Made by a program: the position numbers and the translations under genes
Source: Streptomyces rishiriensis
GTDB taxonomy: Bacteria; Actinomycetota; Actinomycetes; Streptomycetales; Streptomycetaceae
Assembly: GCF_030815485.1 (NCBI RefSeq)
Contig: NZ_JAUSWV010000002.1
Location: 434,001 to 498,000, forward strand
Direction: 5' to 3'
DNA: 64,000 nt
Notes under the pieces: model-generated
Databases searched by the model: none
Seen by the model: the letters and a program-made list of their open reading frames with translations, nothing else
Told to the model about the DNA's origin: nothing
Shown: piece by piece, positions 26,600 through 34,104 of the stretch
Layout: each line of letters begins with the position of its first letter
Position numbering within the stretch: position 1 is the stretch's first letter

Positions 26600-27079
26600 C
26601 GACCGTGCGTCGACGGCGGCATTCCCGCCCGTCAGTGAGCATCCCGGCGTGGAAGTCGGTGCCCCCGGCCGCGAGAACGGTGTTGTCGGCTTCGGCCTTG
26701 TCCGCGTACCGGTCGCCCAGCACCTTGGCGAGCACGACCGCGCCCTCACCCGGCACTTCGGCCGACTTGCCCGTGCCGTAGGCACCGAGCCAGATGACGC
26801 GCCGTGGTCCCGCGGCGACGCCGGAACCGGGCACCGGCCAGGAGAATCCGCGCCCGGTCCGTGCCGAGCGCGGAAAGGGCCACGGAATCCCCGTCCACGA
26901 CGGCGGCGATACTGCCCGCGTCGTTCACGTCGCCCGCCACTTTGCGCAGGTTCGGGAGTCGGGCACGGCAATCCGCTCGGGATCACGCGCGATGGCGGTC
27001 ACGGTGCGCCCACGTCGAGCGCCTGTCGGGTGACGGCGATTCCGGTCTGGCTGAAGGTTGCAAGGACGGTGAGGTTCAT
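26600..27079 (-). pseudogene. Decayed NAD(P)H-binding NmrA-like gene
   Basis: Fragments in different frames reconstruct a normal ~210-residue NAD(P)H-binding protein. They are MNLTVLATFSQTGIAVTRQAL at the start, VAGDVNDAGSIAAVVDGDSV in the middle, and RVIWLGAYGTGKSAEV with KAEADNTVLAAGGTDFHAGM near the end. A stop follows DVGAP after ~25 residues, so no full product is made. The ATG is at 27079. Intact relatives occur in the 49-53 kb operon. Confidence 0.8.
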
Positions 27080-27110
27080 GCCGGGAACGTTAAAAGTCTC
27101 TGGCCTCACA

Positions 27111-27133
27111 TCAAGTGCAAATATGTGACTTGA
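27111..27133. promoter_or_regulatory. Inverted repeat upstream of the NmrA-like remnant
   Basis: TCAAGT-N11-ACTTGA lies 30 bases before the dead start codon. It resembles HxlR-type sites that occur before similar oxidoreductase genes. It appears intact although its gene is not. Confidence 0.5.
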
Positions 27134-27334
27134 TCAGTTACACAGGCGCAATCAATTCGGGGGGTGAGGAGCGGAGTGTGCCGCGTGGGCGCCTGCATGG
27201 CATTCGTCACATGCGTGTGAGTAAATCCCCATTGACCAAAGTGCACTTGAAGCAATCACTGGTTGCTCGTAGTGTCAAGAGAAGACCTCCTCCCGACGAT
27301 CTGCGCAATCACTGCCGTCAAGTCGCGTTCCAGC
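27134..27334. other. AT-richer intergenic stretch
   Basis: Two hundred bases with lower GC content than the surroundings. No gene, repeat or hairpin was recognised. A divergent partner of the NmrA-like remnant, if one existed here, has been lost. Confidence 0.4.
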
Positions 27335-27820
27335 TCAGATTCCGTGATCTGGTTGCTGAGCGTTCGGGTGCCCATGAAGTTGAGTTCGAAGTGAGAGGGC
27401 TATTTGGTCCGCCTGGTCAGCCGTTACTCGCTCCTGCTCTGGTCGCCGAAGCAGATCGAAAATCCCCGGGCCACGATGCTCCGGCTGCAGATCTGCCATG
27501 CGCGGAACGATATGGAAGTGCACGTGCGCGAAGCCTTCGGCCTCGGCGAATTGGACAACGTAGGTCTTGGCGCAGCCAGTCATGCCGCGGAGAGCCCGGG
27601 AGAGCTTGACCTGCCACAGTCCTAGGGACGATGCCTCAGCATTGGTGAGGTCATGAACTGCGGCAACATGGCGCCGAGGCAGCAGCACCAGCCATCCGGG
27701 CACTGCGGTGTTGAAGGCGTGGGCCACCCGCCAGTGTTGGTCATGTACCACGCACTCGCGTGGTGGAAGGTTGTCGAAAACCTCTTCCTTGCTGCATGTG
27801 TAGCAGTCGGGAGTCGTCAT
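27335..27820 (-). CDS. HIT-family nucleotide-binding hydrolase
   Basis: A 161-residue HIT protein. The catalytic triad is HVHFHIVPR (residues 99-107), an HxHxHxx motif whose middle His attacks nucleoside phosphates. The N-terminus has CYTC and a later CVVHD, suggesting a small metal site of the kind seen in some HIT proteins. It likely hydrolyses adenosine phosphoramidates or dinucleoside polyphosphates in the cytosol. The ATG at 27820 has no strong ribosome site. No functional neighbour is evident. Confidence 0.88.
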   Translation of the reverse strand: MTTPDCYTCSKEEVFDNLPPRECVVHDQHWRVAHAFNTAVPGWLVLLPRRHVAAVHDLTNAEASSLGLWQVKLSRALRGMTGCAKTYVVQFAEAEGFAHVHFHIVPRMADLQPEHRGPGIFDLLRRPEQERVTADQADQIALSLRTQLHGHPNAQQPDHGI

Positions 27821-27866
27821 GAACCGAGATCGTAGAACTGTCTCCCTGCGAAGCGGCTGTCGGCCT

Positions 27867-27894
27867 CAGTCACCAGTCACCAGTCACCAGTCAC
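27867..27894. repeat. Four tandem copies of a 7-base unit
   Basis: CAGTCAC is repeated four times without interruption, upstream of the HIT gene and downstream of the MFS gene. It is too short for CRISPR or a typical iteron array. Confidence 0.9.
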
Positions 27895-28017
27895 GCCAGG
27901 AAAACCTCTCTGACGCTCGGTGAGAGTGTGGGGGGCTTCGCCGAGCCGAGTGCCCCGCGTCTGTGACGTTGGGACCCGGCCGGGCATGTGCGCGTAGCCG
28001 CTGTCGCAAGCCGGTGT

Positions 28018-28045
28018 CGGCGGACGCGACTCGCCGCGTCCGCCG
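28018..28045 (-). terminator. Hairpin after the MFS gene
   Basis: An 11-bp perfect stem (CGGCGGACGCG / CGCGTCCGCCG) with a 6-base ACTCGC loop lies ~30 bases downstream of the minus-strand MFS stop. Confidence 0.85.
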
Positions 28046-28073
28046 GGCCGTTCTTCCGGGAGCGTGTTGTGGG

Positions 28074-29663
28074 TCAGATCGCTGACGGTGTGGGGGCAGG
28101 TGTGTTGCGGTGCCGTACGAAGACCGCAGTGGGGATCGCGATGAGGAGCAGGGTGATGCCGCCGATGAGTAGTCCGAGGTGGACGGCGTCGGTGAAGGCG
28201 CGTGCCGCGGAGTCGGTGACGGTGTGGGCGAGTGCGGTCGGCAGTGAGGTTGCGCTGTCGCCGTGGACGGCGCCGGCGGTGATTCGGGAGGCGTCCGGGG
28301 CCGGTACGCCTGAGGTGATCAGCTGTTCTTCCAGGTACCGCGGGAATCTGGTGGTGACGATGGTTCCGAGGATGCTGGGACCGAGTACGGAGCCGATCTG
28401 GCGGAACATGTTGACGGTCGCGCTCGCCATGCCGGCCTGGAGTCGGGGAACGCTGTTGACGGCGGCGGCTGTCGAGGGGGCGGTGAGCAGCGCCGAGCCG
28501 AAGCCTGCGATCAGCAGGCCGGGCCAGAGGGCGCTGTAGCCGGTGAAGGGGCCGATGGCCAGCAGGGCCAGGGCGCCGCCTCCCAGGACGACGAGGCCTG
28601 CGGTCAGCGTGAGGGCGAAGCCGACCTTCTGTACGAGGCGCCCGGCGAGTGCGCTGACCACGATGTAGGTGGCGAACATCGCCAGCAGCCGGACGCCGGT
28701 AGCCAGTGCGGACAGCCGCTGGACACGTTCCATGTACAGGACGGCGAGCAGGGAGGTGCCGACGAAGCCGAACATCGACGCTGCTGCCACGCCCATCACC
28801 GCGGTGTAGGAGGAGTTGCGGAAGAGGCGCAGGTCCAGCATCGGGTCGTGGTGGCGGGATTCGGCGGTGACGAACAGGACGAGGGAGGCGGCGAAGACGC
28901 CGTACATGGTGATGATGCGGCCCGAGGTGTAGCCGGAGGAGCCGCCCTCGATGATGGCGTAGGTCGCGGACGCGATCATGACGGTTCCGAGCAGCACGCC
29001 GGCGAGGTCCAGGCGTCGGGTCGGGTGCTTGGATTCCGGCACCAAGAACGGTGTCAGGATCACGGTGACCGCACCGATCACGACGTCGATCAGGTACACG
29101 GCTTGCCAGGTGAAATTTCCGAGCAGCAGCCCTGCGCCGAGCGGGCCGACGGCCAGGCCGAGGCCGGAGCAGCTCGCCCAGGCGCCGATCGCCTTGGTCC
29201 GCTGGTGCGGGTCGGTGAAGGAGTGGCTGACGATCGACAGGCTGGCGGGGAGGACCGCCGCGCCTCCGAGGCCCATGACTGCCTGTGCGGTGATCAACAC
29301 CCCCGTGCCGTCGGCGACGTAGGCCAGCAGGCTGCCCGCGGTGAACACCACTGCTCCGCCGAGGAATACCGCGCGGCGTCCGATCAGGTCGGCGAGAGTG
29401 CCGGTGAACATCACCAGGGTGGCGACGACCAGGGAGTAGGCGCTGGTCACCCAGACGAGCGTGCTCGCGGACGGGTGCAGGTCCTGCTGGATGGCGCCGA
29501 GCGCCCCGATGGTGGAGGAGACGTTGACGAACGCCATCATCACGCCGAGGCACACGGTGAGCACTCCGCGCCAGGGGCGGACGGGTAGCGCGGCGGTCGG
29601 GGCAGTGGGGGCAGTCGGAGCGAGCGCGGTGCTCACGCGTGATGGCTGGCTGCTGTTTTGCAT
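28074..29663 (-). CDS. MFS multidrug efflux transporter, DHA2 (EmrB/QacA) type
   Basis: A 529-residue membrane protein, the usual size for 14-helix drug:H+ antiporters. Motif A is GTLADLIGRRAVFLGG and motif C-like sequence is LGLAVGPLGAGLLL. A short Ser/Thr/Ala-rich tail and no signal peptide precede the first helix. It exports hydrophobic cations or antibiotics across the cytoplasmic membrane. It is divergent from an HxlR regulator over 56 bases, so substrate-induced derepression is likely. The ATG at 29663 has no clear Shine-Dalgarno. Confidence 0.93.
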   Translation of the reverse strand: MQNSSQPSRVSTALAPTAPTAPTAALPVRPWRGVLTVCLGVMMAFVNVSSTIGALGAIQQDLHPSASTLVWVTSAYSLVVATLVMFTGTLADLIGRRAVFLGGAVVFTAGSLLAYVADGTGVLITAQAVMGLGGAAVLPASLSIVSHSFTDPHQRTKAIGAWASCSGLGLAVGPLGAGLLLGNFTWQAVYLIDVVIGAVTVILTPFLVPESKHPTRRLDLAGVLLGTVMIASATYAIIEGGSSGYTSGRIITMYGVFAASLVLFVTAESRHHDPMLDLRLFRNSSYTAVMGVAAASMFGFVGTSLLAVLYMERVQRLSALATGVRLLAMFATYIVVSALAGRLVQKVGFALTLTAGLVVLGGGALALLAIGPFTGYSALWPGLLIAGFGSALLTAPSTAAAVNSVPRLQAGMASATVNMFRQIGSVLGPSILGTIVTTRFPRYLEEQLITSGVPAPDASRITAGAVHGDSATSLPTALAHTVTDSAARAFTDAVHLGLLIGGITLLLIAIPTAVFVRHRNTPAPTPSAI

Positions 29664-29697
29664 AGCCAGGAAGGTAGCAGCCTGACTTTCGAAAACG

Positions 29698-29710
29698 CTA
29701 GCCAGGCTAG
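29698..29710. promoter_or_regulatory. HxlR operator
   Basis: CTAGCC-A-GGCTAG is a perfect 6-1-6 palindrome in the 56-base gap between the MFS and HxlR genes, ending 9 bases before the HxlR ATG. A looser TAGCC...GGTAGC copy lies ~25 bases upstream. Confidence 0.75.
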
Positions 29711-29719
29711 AATGGGTTC

Positions 29720-30247
29720 ATGGAACGCGCTGACCTGCATGACGAACACACGGTGTTCACGCGCACGGGCGAGTTCGCCGACCGCGACGCCTTCACGGCG
29801 GCCGGCTGGTGCGCCATGGAACGGTCCTTGGAGGTGGTCGGTACCCGCTCGGCGATGATGCTGGTGAGGGAGGCGTTCTACGGCGGGCGCCGCTTCGACG
29901 ACCTGGTCCGGCGCACCGGCCTCGCGGAGACGGTCGCCTCCAAGCGACTGCGGCAGCTGGTGACCGACGGCTTGATGGAGCGGCAGCCCTACCGGGTGCC
30001 GGGCGCGCGCACCCGCCACGAGTACGTGCTGACCGAGCGGGGCCGCTCCCTGTTCCCGCTGTTCGTCGCGTTGATGAACTGGGGCGCGACGAACGGCGCG
30101 CAGGGCGGGGTCGAACTCGCGCACGCCGGATGCGGTGAGCCGCTGCTCCCGGCCGTGCGGTGCGGGGCGGGCCATGACGTGGGCATCGAGGAGACCGAGG
30201 CGCGGCTTGCGCCCTTCGGCCCGCGGTCCGGCGAGCAGGGCCGCTAG
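29720..30247 (+). CDS. HxlR-family winged-helix regulator
   Basis: A 175-residue regulator. The winged helix contains AMERSLEVVGTRSAMMLVRE, GGRRFDDLVRRTGLAETVAS with KRLRQLVTDGLM, and the wing YVLTERGRSLFPL. It has a C-terminal extension of ~50 residues with two cysteines (HAGCGEP, AVRCGAG), longer than the usual ~110-residue HxlR. These cysteines could be a redox or electrophile sensor. Divergent from the MFS pump with an operator at its promoter, it probably represses that pump. Confidence 0.9.
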   Translation: MERADLHDEHTVFTRTGEFADRDAFTAAGWCAMERSLEVVGTRSAMMLVREAFYGGRRFDDLVRRTGLAETVASKRLRQLVTDGLMERQPYRVPGARTRHEYVLTERGRSLFPLFVALMNWGATNGAQGGVELAHAGCGEPLLPAVRCGAGHDVGIEETEARLAPFGPRSGEQGR

Positions 30248-30276
30248 GTCGCGCCATCAACCTTTATGAGGGCCAC

Positions 30277-30477
30277 CTACTGGTAGCACGGGTTCCCGCA
30301 CAGCAGGGTGATCGTGCTGCTGCCGCCGGCTGCGTCGGCAGTGGTGTGATGGGTCGTGGCCGTGGGGGTCTCGCTGGTCTCCCAGGGCATGGGGACCGCC
30401 ATGGCCTGGGGGGCGAGGGCGGTGAAGGCTGCGGTGGCCACGAACACGACGGCAACCGCTCGCTTGCGCAGACGCAT
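30277..30477 (-). CDS. Small secreted peptide with C-terminal CGNPCYQ
   Basis: A 66-residue preprotein. MRLRKR precedes a hydrophobic core AVAVVFVATAAFTALA and an AMA cleavage site near residue 27, so a Sec signal peptide is clear. The predicted mature ~39 residues are Thr/His/Gly-rich and end in TITLLCGNPCYQ, with the only two cysteines four residues apart. AGGAG is 5 bases before the ATG at 30477. I do not recognise the family. A disulfide-closed secreted peptide is one reading. No modification enzyme, transporter or immunity gene is adjacent. Confidence 0.75.
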   Translation of the reverse strand: MRLRKRAVAVVFVATAAFTALAPQAMAVPMPWETSETPTATTHHTTADAAGGSSTITLLCGNPCYQ

Positions 30478-30859
30478 CTGAACTCCTCGATCGACGATCG
30501 GCCAGGGGAGGGCCCGGCGGCCGACGCACTGCTCGGACGGGCCGCCACGGCTCGCCGACAGTCTCACTCCGCGCGATCCCGAGCCAGGCTCGCCGTCGGA
30601 TTCCGGCACATCTCCATACGATTACCGCGACTGATGGACTGCGTTCCGGGAAGGCCCCAGGCGCCGGCTCGACGGGCCTGGCGGAGCAGCGCGAGCGTGT
30701 ACAGGCAGGACATCGAGTTCCAGGGCCGCCTTTCCCCCACCGACCGCTGCTGCCCCAGTCCGCCATCGGTCCCGGCCCTCCACGGGCACTGGCCGGCCTG
30801 TGCCCGGGGGATCGACGAACTCGGCTCGCACGTTTCCGGGCACTGCCTCGGGCGGCGGC
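30478..30859. other. Intergenic region, nothing recognised
   Basis: About 380 bases between the YciI stop and the secreted-peptide start. Open frames on both strands give Arg-rich sequence with no family features. It should hold the peptide gene's promoter. Confidence 0.5.
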
Positions 30860-31252
30860 TCAGGCCTCCGTCGGGTCTCCGGGGATCGCGTGCACCTCGA
30901 CCGGGTCGTTGCCGGGCTTCCCGCCAGGGCCGGGACACGCTGACGCGCGTGCGGCAATCTCCAGGGCCCGGTCCTCGCTCTTGACGTCGACCACCCAGTA
31001 CCCGGCCAGGATGCGTCCCGGCTCGGCCGGTCCGTCCGTCACCTGCGGCCGTCCGTCGCTTCCGGCCCGCACTGTCTTGACCAGCGACGGGCCGCCGAGG
31101 CCTTGCCCGTCCACCCACTCTCCGGCGGACGTGAGGTCGTCGTTGAGAGAGTTCATGTGCGCGAACATGGCCGCCATGTCGTCCTTGGAGTACGACGACA
31201 TGATGGTGTCCCACTGGGCGGCAGGCACGTTCATCTGGATCATGTACTTCAT
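30860..31252 (-). CDS. YciI-family (DGPF-type) protein
   Basis: A 130-residue YciI-like ferredoxin-fold protein. The signature DGRPQVTDGPAEPGRILAGY is the DGPF/YCII core common in actinobacterial proteins that sit near ECF sigma factors, although none is nearby. The C-terminus ends in VEVHAI, also typical. Function is unproven; some members are dehalogenase- or muconolactone-like. The ATG at 31252 follows GAGG by a few bases; a GTG at 31261 is an alternative. Confidence 0.8.
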   Translation of the reverse strand: MKYMIQMNVPAAQWDTIMSSYSKDDMAAMFAHMNSLNDDLTSAGEWVDGQGLGGPSLVKTVRAGSDGRPQVTDGPAEPGRILAGYWVVDVKSEDRALEIAARASACPGPGGKPGNDPVEVHAIPGDPTEA

Positions 31253-31421
31253 GTCCCTCACCTCTCCGAAGCAGCTGCTGCGCTTCTGAGCGCTTGCGAA
31301 GAGGTAGACGGCCGGGAGCAGCGAAAGTCATCGGCGCCCTCCGACGCTGTTTTCTCCTCCTCGAGACGAGCCCACCTCGCCCGCCTCCTCGGAGATTCGA
31401 TCGCTGCCTGCTTAGTACTGC

Positions 31422-31799
31422 TCAGCCTCGGCCGGCCCAGCCCTTGATCTCCTCGGCGACCATGCGCACGTCCAACCCGTTACGGGCGATCCGCTCGGCC
31501 AGGTCCCCGGCCTGTTTGAAGTCGGCTGTCACCACGACCCCGGACACCGTCAGGTACGAGGCGGCCACGACCGCACCGAACAGCTCGTTGGCGTGCTCCA
31601 GCGCGGGCACGCGGATGAGCTGGTGCATGAGCGCGGCGGCCCGGTGGTGCACCTCGGGATGGACGGGCCGGTCCATCACCTTGTCCGCGTGCCGCGCCAC
31701 CGCGGCCTGAAGCGTCCCGAAGTCGGTGACGTCCGGATCGCCGGGCAGGCTACGGTGCGCGAGGTCCAGCAGCCACGCACGGTCGATGTACAGGATCAC
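31422..31799 (-). CDS. Fic/Doc-like toxin-component protein with degenerate motif
   Basis: A 125-residue protein similar to actinobacterial proteins annotated as Fic-family toxin-antitoxin toxin component. The N-terminus ILYIDRAWLLDLAHRSLP and middle RAAALMHQLIRVPALEHANE fit the Doc fold, but the core motif HPFxxGN is replaced by LEHANELF, so the canonical catalytic His/Gly/Asn set is incomplete. The GTG at 31799 overlaps the stop of a small upstream ORF as GTGA, as expected for a coupled toxin-antitoxin pair. Catalysis is doubtful. Confidence 0.7.
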   Translation of the reverse strand: MILYIDRAWLLDLAHRSLPGDPDVTDFGTLQAAVARHADKVMDRPVHPEVHHRAAALMHQLIRVPALEHANELFGAVVAASYLTVSGVVVTADFKQAGDLAERIARNGLDVRMVAEEIKGWAGRG

Positions 31800-31984
31800 G
31801 CGGCTTTCCGCGCCCCTCGCGCTTCGCCGGCGCGGTAGGGGGTCTTGCCGCATACGGAACCCATGCACCGGCGCCTTGCCGCACGCTTGGCGCAGGCCCG
31901 GCACGGAAGCCGGTTCCCCGAGTCCGCGAGTCCGAGCCGCCGGTAGGCGGCGTAGATGCTGCCGCCAGACTCTCGTGCATACAA
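31796..31984 (-). CDS. Possible small coupled ORF upstream of the Fic-like gene
   Basis: A frame of ~62 residues ends in a TGA that overlaps the Fic-like GTG by four bases. It reads ESGGSIYAAYRRLGLADSGN, which has the look of a short HTH, followed by a cysteine cluster CRACAKRAARRRCMGSVCGK. The start is unclear: the TTG at 31984 has GGGAG directly adjacent with no spacing. It could be an antitoxin, but the resemblance is weak and the frame may be fortuitous. Confidence 0.3.
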   Translation of the reverse strand: MYARESGGSIYAAYRRLGLADSGNRLPCRACAKRAARRRCMGSVCGKTPYRAGEARGARKAA

Positions 31985-32384
31985 CTCCCGACCGGGGGCA
32001 GCAGACGAATGCGAGCTCGACACAGCGCCGTCCCCCCGGCCGTTCGAGCGCACGTCGGCCCCACTTCCCCTCCCCCCGGGACAGTGGGGCCGGCATATAT
32101 CCCTCCCACAGGTCAAGCCGTTGCTGTCGGCCGCGCGGCGAAGAGACCGACCGCACCCAGTGGTTCGATCCGTACGCCCCCTCACCCGGCATTCCCGAGC
32201 CGACCCGGCGGCCGCCCCGTGAAAGCCCCTGAGCCGAAGTCGTGGACGGAGCTCGGTCAGCCGTACCGGCTCTGCCGGGGCGGCGAGGCCCGACATGGCT
32301 TCGCAACTCGACCCCTTGCCTGCCCGCTGTCCGCTGTCCGCTGCCCAGAGCAACGCCGGCCGCAGAGCGTGGTGGGTCGGGCCG
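31985..32384. other. Intergenic region, nothing recognised
   Basis: About 400 bases upstream of the Fic-like locus and downstream of the PPOX gene. Long open frames are present on both strands without family features. Part of an antitoxin reading frame could extend into it. Confidence 0.4.
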
Positions 32385-33044
32385 TCACTCGTACCGGTAC
32401 TTCAGCGAGTCCGCCTCGGCCTGCTCGATGTCGGCGATCGTCAGCTCCGGTATCCGCAGCTGGGCCAGCGTCACCTCGGCCGAGGCCGGCTGGGCGTCGG
32501 CCGGCAGCCATGTCTCCGGCTTCCAAGCCCCGCTGCGCAGCAGTGACTTGGGGCAGTGCGGGTAGACCTCCTCGATCCCCAGTACGAGCGCACTGGCCGG
32601 CGGCTTGCCCACGGCGGTCAGCTGCGACAGCAGCTCAGGCCGGGAGGAGACGCACGCCCGGCCGTTCACCCTGAGCGTCGTGGTCCGTCCCGGGATGACG
32701 AACAGCAGCCCTGCCCGTCCGGTGGCGATGACGTTCTGCAGGGTGTCCAGACGCTTGTTGCCGGTCGCGTCCGGTATCGCCACCGTCCGTGCGTCCAGGA
32801 CGGCGACGAACCCGGCCGGGCCGCCGCGCGGGGAAACGTCACAGTTGCCCTCGGCATCCGCACTGGCGATCAGGACCAGCGATGAGCAGCCGATCAACCG
32901 CCGGGTCTGCTCGGTGAGTTCGGTCGTCTGCTTGCGCACGGCCGTCTCACTGGGGAGGTCGTATACCCGGCGCAACGCCTCCTGGTCGCGTACGGCGTCG
33001 AGGCGGAGCGAGTCGAATGCGCTGTCGGCAGGGGATGTCGTCAT
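32385..33044 (-). CDS. PPOX-class FMN-dependent flavoprotein
   Basis: A 219-residue pyridoxamine-5'-phosphate-oxidase-like protein of the MSMEG_1061 type. The split-barrel core reads SSLVLIASADAEGNCDVSPRG and GFVAVLDARTVAIPDATGNKR, followed by GLLFVIPGRTTTLRVNG, which forms the FMN site. A C-terminal segment with PHCPKSLLRSGAWKPETW is typical. The reaction is unknown for this subgroup; reduction or binding of F420 or FMN-linked substrates has been proposed for relatives. The ATG at 33044 has AAGG 8 bases upstream. Confidence 0.85.
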   Translation of the reverse strand: MTTSPADSAFDSLRLDAVRDQEALRRVYDLPSETAVRKQTTELTEQTRRLIGCSSLVLIASADAEGNCDVSPRGGPAGFVAVLDARTVAIPDATGNKRLDTLQNVIATGRAGLLFVIPGRTTTLRVNGRACVSSRPELLSQLTAVGKPPASALVLGIEEVYPHCPKSLLRSGAWKPETWLPADAQPASAEVTLAQLRIPELTIADIEQAEADSLKYRYE

Positions 33045-33054
33045 GCCTGTGACC

Positions 33055-33267
33055 TTATGGGGCGGGCCAGCGGCTCATCTTGATCGGATCGCCGAGCGGC
33101 AACTCGGTGCCGTCGGTGCGTATGCGGTCGTGCAGGCGCGGGTCGTCGAGGCCGCCGAACACCTCCTCCTTGAACTCGTCGGTGATCTGCTTGCGCTCGG
33201 CGGCGGAAAGCCGCGCCAACCGGTTCGTCAGTCTCGTCCCCTCAACGGTCGAAGCCCGTGTCGCCAC
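33055..33267 (-). CDS. Hypothetical 70-residue protein or gene remnant
   Basis: A GTG-started frame ending 10 bases before the PPOX start. The protein is charged and helical: NRLARLSAAERKQITDEFKE, then DPRLHDRIRTDGTELPLGD. No ribosome site precedes the GTG, and I do not recognise the family. The C-terminal half looks like real coding sequence, so it may be the tail of a longer lost gene that once preceded the PPOX gene. Confidence 0.4.
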   Translation of the reverse strand: MATRASTVEGTRLTNRLARLSAAERKQITDEFKEEVFGGLDDPRLHDRIRTDGTELPLGDPIKMSRWPAP

Positions 33268-33591
33268 GGTGGACAGGATGGGCCCGGCTCACCTTGAGTG
33301 AGCGGATCCGCGCGTCGAGGGCGGCCAGATGCGCGTCGGCGACCGTGGCGCGGCCGCTCAGGAGCACGCCCGCCCGCGACTACGCTCCGCACCCGGCCTG
33401 CTCACAGGCCACTCGCACGCGCTGCGGAGCGTCGGCGACGACAGTCGCCGCAGGACGCTCTGTCGACCACGCCCTGCCCTGCCCGCCGGCTCGTGGTCGT
33501 CGGGCATGTGTGACGGCGGGCTGAGAGGGCACGCGGAAGGCCGGTCAGGACGCGGCCGTACCGACGTTCTGTTTCCCCAGGGGAGTGGGCC
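33268..33591. other. Intergenic region with a short dyad
   Basis: About 320 bases. GCTCAC-CTTGA-GTGAGC (33287-33303) is a perfect 6-5-6 repeat near the left end. The minus-strand frame next to it looks helical (VADAHLAALDARIRSLKV) but has no start. It also contains the promoter of the STAS-like gene. Confidence 0.45.
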
Positions 33592-34071
33592 TTGTATGTG
33601 AAGAGCTACCGTCTCGACCGGACCCACCGGGTCATCGAACTGCGCGGGGTCACCCGCTCCGACGACGCGTTGGCCGCCGAGCAACAGGTGCGCACCTTGC
33701 TGCGGCGTTGCGACACCCCTGCCGCCATCGTGGACGTGGACTCCGAGGAGGTGTCGCCCAGCCTTGTGAGCTTGCTGGTGCGCCTGCGCGGGTTCGCGGA
33801 GCGTTGCCGCGTCTTCCTGTGCGTCAGGGCGCGCCACGAACAGGTCGCCGAGGCACTGCGCGAAGCCGGTCTCGAGCGCATCCTGCGTGTCACGCGCACG
33901 CTGTCACAGGCCCGGGAGCGGACGCGGGTGTGCTGTGCGGCGACATCGCCCCGGCGCCCGGCGTCCACGGTGCGAGCGCGTCTCAAGGTGCGGCTCTACC
34001 GCTTCGTCTGCCCGGACACGAAGGAGCGGACGGCCGCGGCGCGGCAGTCGCATGCTTGCGACCTGCGGTGA
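33592..34071 (+). CDS. STAS-like protein with basic C-terminal extension
   Basis: A 159-residue protein. Residues ~1-110 look like a STAS fold: ELRGVTRSDDALAAEQQVRT, then AAIVDVDSEEVSPSLVSLLV and VFLCVRARHEQVAEALREAG. The segment corresponding to DxSG is DSEEVSPS, so the usual phosphorylated serine position is altered. The last ~45 residues are Arg/Cys/Ala-rich and may be disordered. The TTG at 33592 is supported by GGGGAG 6 bases upstream. It is followed 33 bases later by an SDR gene and may share its transcript. Confidence 0.6.
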   Translation: MYVKSYRLDRTHRVIELRGVTRSDDALAAEQQVRTLLRRCDTPAAIVDVDSEEVSPSLVSLLVRLRGFAERCRVFLCVRARHEQVAEALREAGLERILRVTRTLSQARERTRVCCAATSPRRPASTVRARLKVRLYRFVCPDTKERTAAARQSHACDLR

Positions 34072-34104
34072 GGCCGGACACGGCGAAAGGGCGAGGAACA
34101 ACAA

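Noticed and set aside
30277..30477. Lanthipeptide (AmfS/RamS-like) precursor, suggested by the LLCG sequence near the C-terminus
   Set aside because: The N-terminus is a Sec signal peptide rather than a lanthipeptide leader, and no LanKC or other modifying enzyme is nearby.
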